This document shows positions 62,150 to 64,000 of a stretch of 64,000 nt of DNA, in pieces. The stretch comes from Atriophallophorus winterbourni (lineage: Eukaryota; Platyhelminthes; Trematoda; Plagiorchiida; Microphallidae): positions 169,475 through 233,474 of the forward strand of contig JACCGJ010010799.1 of assembly GCA_013407085.1 (NCBI GenBank). Direction: 5' to 3'. Position 1 is the first letter of the stretch; the number at the start of each line of letters is the position of its first letter. The notes under the pieces were generated by a model, which worked only from the letters and a program-made list of their open reading frames with translations, was not told the origin of the DNA and searched no databases. A program made the position numbers and the translations under genes.

Positions 62150-64000
62150 TAAATATCTCAGTTTCCTCACGCGCGCAAACCTTTCCCCAAAGATAACTAT
62201 CCTACGATTCTTGCTCAACGTTAGGTAGTTTGCAACCTTTTTTCATCGGTTTTTTGTTGATCAGTGTCAGAGCAAGCTGTATTTCTATACGTCCAATTCA
62301 AACTTTCAATAAATCGGTGACTTATTTTGCTGCCTTAATTTTATTGTGCGACACGTTTCCGAGACTTTCTTACTACGAGCATTAACTTTTTTTTTGATAC
62401 GGAGAGTATACTTGATGTATCCCGGGATAAGATCTTCTTCAATACTTTATAATATCTGAAAAATCTGTCTACCTGTTTAAATCCTTATCAGCTAGGTCTT
62501 CTTTTTGAGGTAAGTGTAATTACGCAATAAGAGAGATACAACCATGTAAAGTGACAATATGCATGACCCATATTTCATTATCAATAATTGAATAAATTAA
62601 ATTTGATTTTTAGTTTGAAATGTCAGATTAAAAAATTTAGACACAACTCGTTTCCAATAAATTACAGTGAACGGTATACCATACAGTGTACGGTATACTA
62701 TTTTCAAGTCGGAAAAACGTGAATTCTTGATAATCGAAATTTTTCTAGTTTCTACCCAAAATTACATCCGCGTGCAACATTGCTTCCAACCAGAATAACG
62801 CCACAACTCGGATACCATTAGGAAGATCTCGCTATTTGGTATTTACTGACAGTTATTTCAACACTGTCGGATCAAATCTTACAGAACAGCCTTTACGTGA
62901 AAGTGTACGACATTTTACTGTCCGTTGGATTGCACTGCATCGCATCCACTCGTTTCTGTACTCTACCGAGAGACACCGATCGATAATCGACCGCTTCGCC
63001 CAGTGTGTCTACTCGATCTCGCGAAATTGTAAAGATTACCGGCAACGTGACCTTAAACGGACCTGACGAACAGGCTAGTAAAAAAGTGCAAACTTTGTCA
63101 AAAGCTGGCAAGTCCCAGATTGCGTCAAGTTAAATGTTACTTGTGTTCAATTGCTATTCATGCGAACTGCGAACATTATTTATCACCCGAATCTGTGACT
63201 CTAATTAATAATGAAAAGTTACCAGACATCTACTATCTATGAAATCCATGCAGATTGAAAGTAATTAGTGATTTATCAAGAGCGGAAAACTCTGATTCAA
63301 TTATGGAAATACATATGTTCGCTGTAGAGGCGAACCTTAAACGGCTTCGAAACACGTTAGATTCTTCCCAAACATTTGAGTGTCAGAAATCGCTGGAACC
63401 AGTTCTAAACGCAGTCCCAAACCAAGTTAACCGCAAGTCTTACAGCGGAGCGCTAACTACTACGGAAACGCTGATTTCTCCCTAAATCGAACAAAGTCCC
63501 TTCCAACAGCTCGGTAAGACCGATGAATCTGCGAATAATTCCTGTAGTCAAGTGAATGAAAGCGCTGAATTATCGAAGGATGTGCATAAGCTTAGACCAA
63601 AGAGTTTGAACACTAAAACCACTCAAAAGTCAAACATTGAACATCGGTGACACGATTGTTTAGACCTCCGAACTCACCTCGTGCGAACACACCCAGGTTA
63701 CTGCGTGTAGTGATCATGTCCGTCCAAGATGTATAAAATATGTTGCTCGCCTCATCACTCTTAGTGGTAAACAAATCGGCTGTGCGAATAATTCTGGACG
63801 TTCCGTGGGAAGAACGGCAAATTCGTCGTAGTAATACCGAACTAGCAAAAGAAGCTATAAATCTAAGAGATGTTATAGTTCATGATGTATCAATATCGAA
63901 TGAAGTAGAATCCAGCAACACGATTGCAGTGAATGGAGATTTTTACAATAGATTCTAGGTTCAAAGGACATAATAATGACTCATGTTAAGCGCCTTGTAC
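62150..64000 (+). mobile_element. CR1-like LINE, 5' part, runs off the window
   Basis: A 5' UTR-like block CTCACGCGCGCAAACC (62,167-62,182) with ACTATCCTACG matches 4,820-4,860 of the CR1 element. ORF1 remnants follow. The ORF2 part would lie beyond 64,000. Confidence 0.78.
62836..63960 (+). pseudogene. CR1 ORF1 remnant with PHD-like finger
   Basis: In shifting frames: VKCYLCSIAIHANCEHYLS and ESVTLINNEKLP (~63,128-63,225), parallel to ITCFLCMGKIHGKC and DSIALLNNEMVP at 5,280-5,375. Next is EIHMFAVEANLKRLRNTL (~63,306) and, at 63,740-63,958, IILDVPWEERQIRR, parallel to YPDVPWWERKG of the first element. Stops at ~63,066, 63,241 and 63,483 break it. Confidence 0.72.

Overview
This window looks like nuclear DNA of a flatworm, most likely a digenean or schistosome-like trematode. 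It is AT-rich, intron-rich and full of dead retroelements. The element classes are CR1-like and RTE-like LINEs, a BEL/Pao LTR element, Penelope-like elements with a GIY-YIG endonuclease, and a short interspersed repeat carrying hammerhead-ribozyme cores. Together with micro-exons, this mix is what is known from schistosome genomes. The species assignment is inference; no rRNA or organelle marker is present.

The left half (1-27,100) is a retroelement graveyard. At 326-4,537 lies a BEL/Pao-type LTR element with two 425-bp LTRs and a 5-bp target duplication, but a broken and shortened coding region. At ~4,800-9,630 is an almost complete CR1-like LINE (ORF1 with a PHD-like finger, ORF2 with endonuclease and reverse transcriptase). 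Two truncated CR1 copies lie head to tail on the minus strand (12,400-15,700). A plus-strand CR1 fragment (17,345-18,600) runs straight into a Penelope-like element (18,610-20,640). Another CR1 copy (20,740-24,190) and a second, badly decayed Penelope-like element (24,240-25,860) follow. An RTE 3' end closes the block (26,771-27,085).

The right half is dominated by one host gene on the plus strand, spread over ~31 kb (28,441-59,735). Its product is a GIPC-type PDZ adaptor (GH1 + PDZ + GH2). Exon 1 and exon 2 encode GH1 and the PDZ domain and are unmistakable; two 3' exons encode a divergent GH2 domain and the stop. Between PDZ and GH2 there is a series of tiny exons: one 39-nt exon (36,373), one 42-nt exon (37,151), then five further copies of the 39-nt exon. 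The five copies sit one per unit in a ~2.93-kb tandem array (37,240-50,006; four full units plus a partial one). All micro-exons are symmetric (phase 1-1), keep AG/GTAAGT splice sites and encode a 13-residue Gln/Pro-rich module. The array looks like a cassette amplifier for the PDZ-GH2 linker of a myosin-VI adaptor. This is the most interesting structure in the window.

The array units also carry hitch-hikers: a dead CR1 reverse-transcriptase fragment, a fold-back pair of hammerhead-bearing SINE-like repeats, and a pogo/Tigger-like terminal motif. Introns of the gene hold further repeats, an antisense 178-codon open frame of unknown identity, and an RTE fragment on the minus strand (55,887-56,690). 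The right end (59,736-64,000) contains more SINE-like and Penelope-like remnants, a tetranucleotide microsatellite, and the 5' part of another CR1 element that runs off the window.
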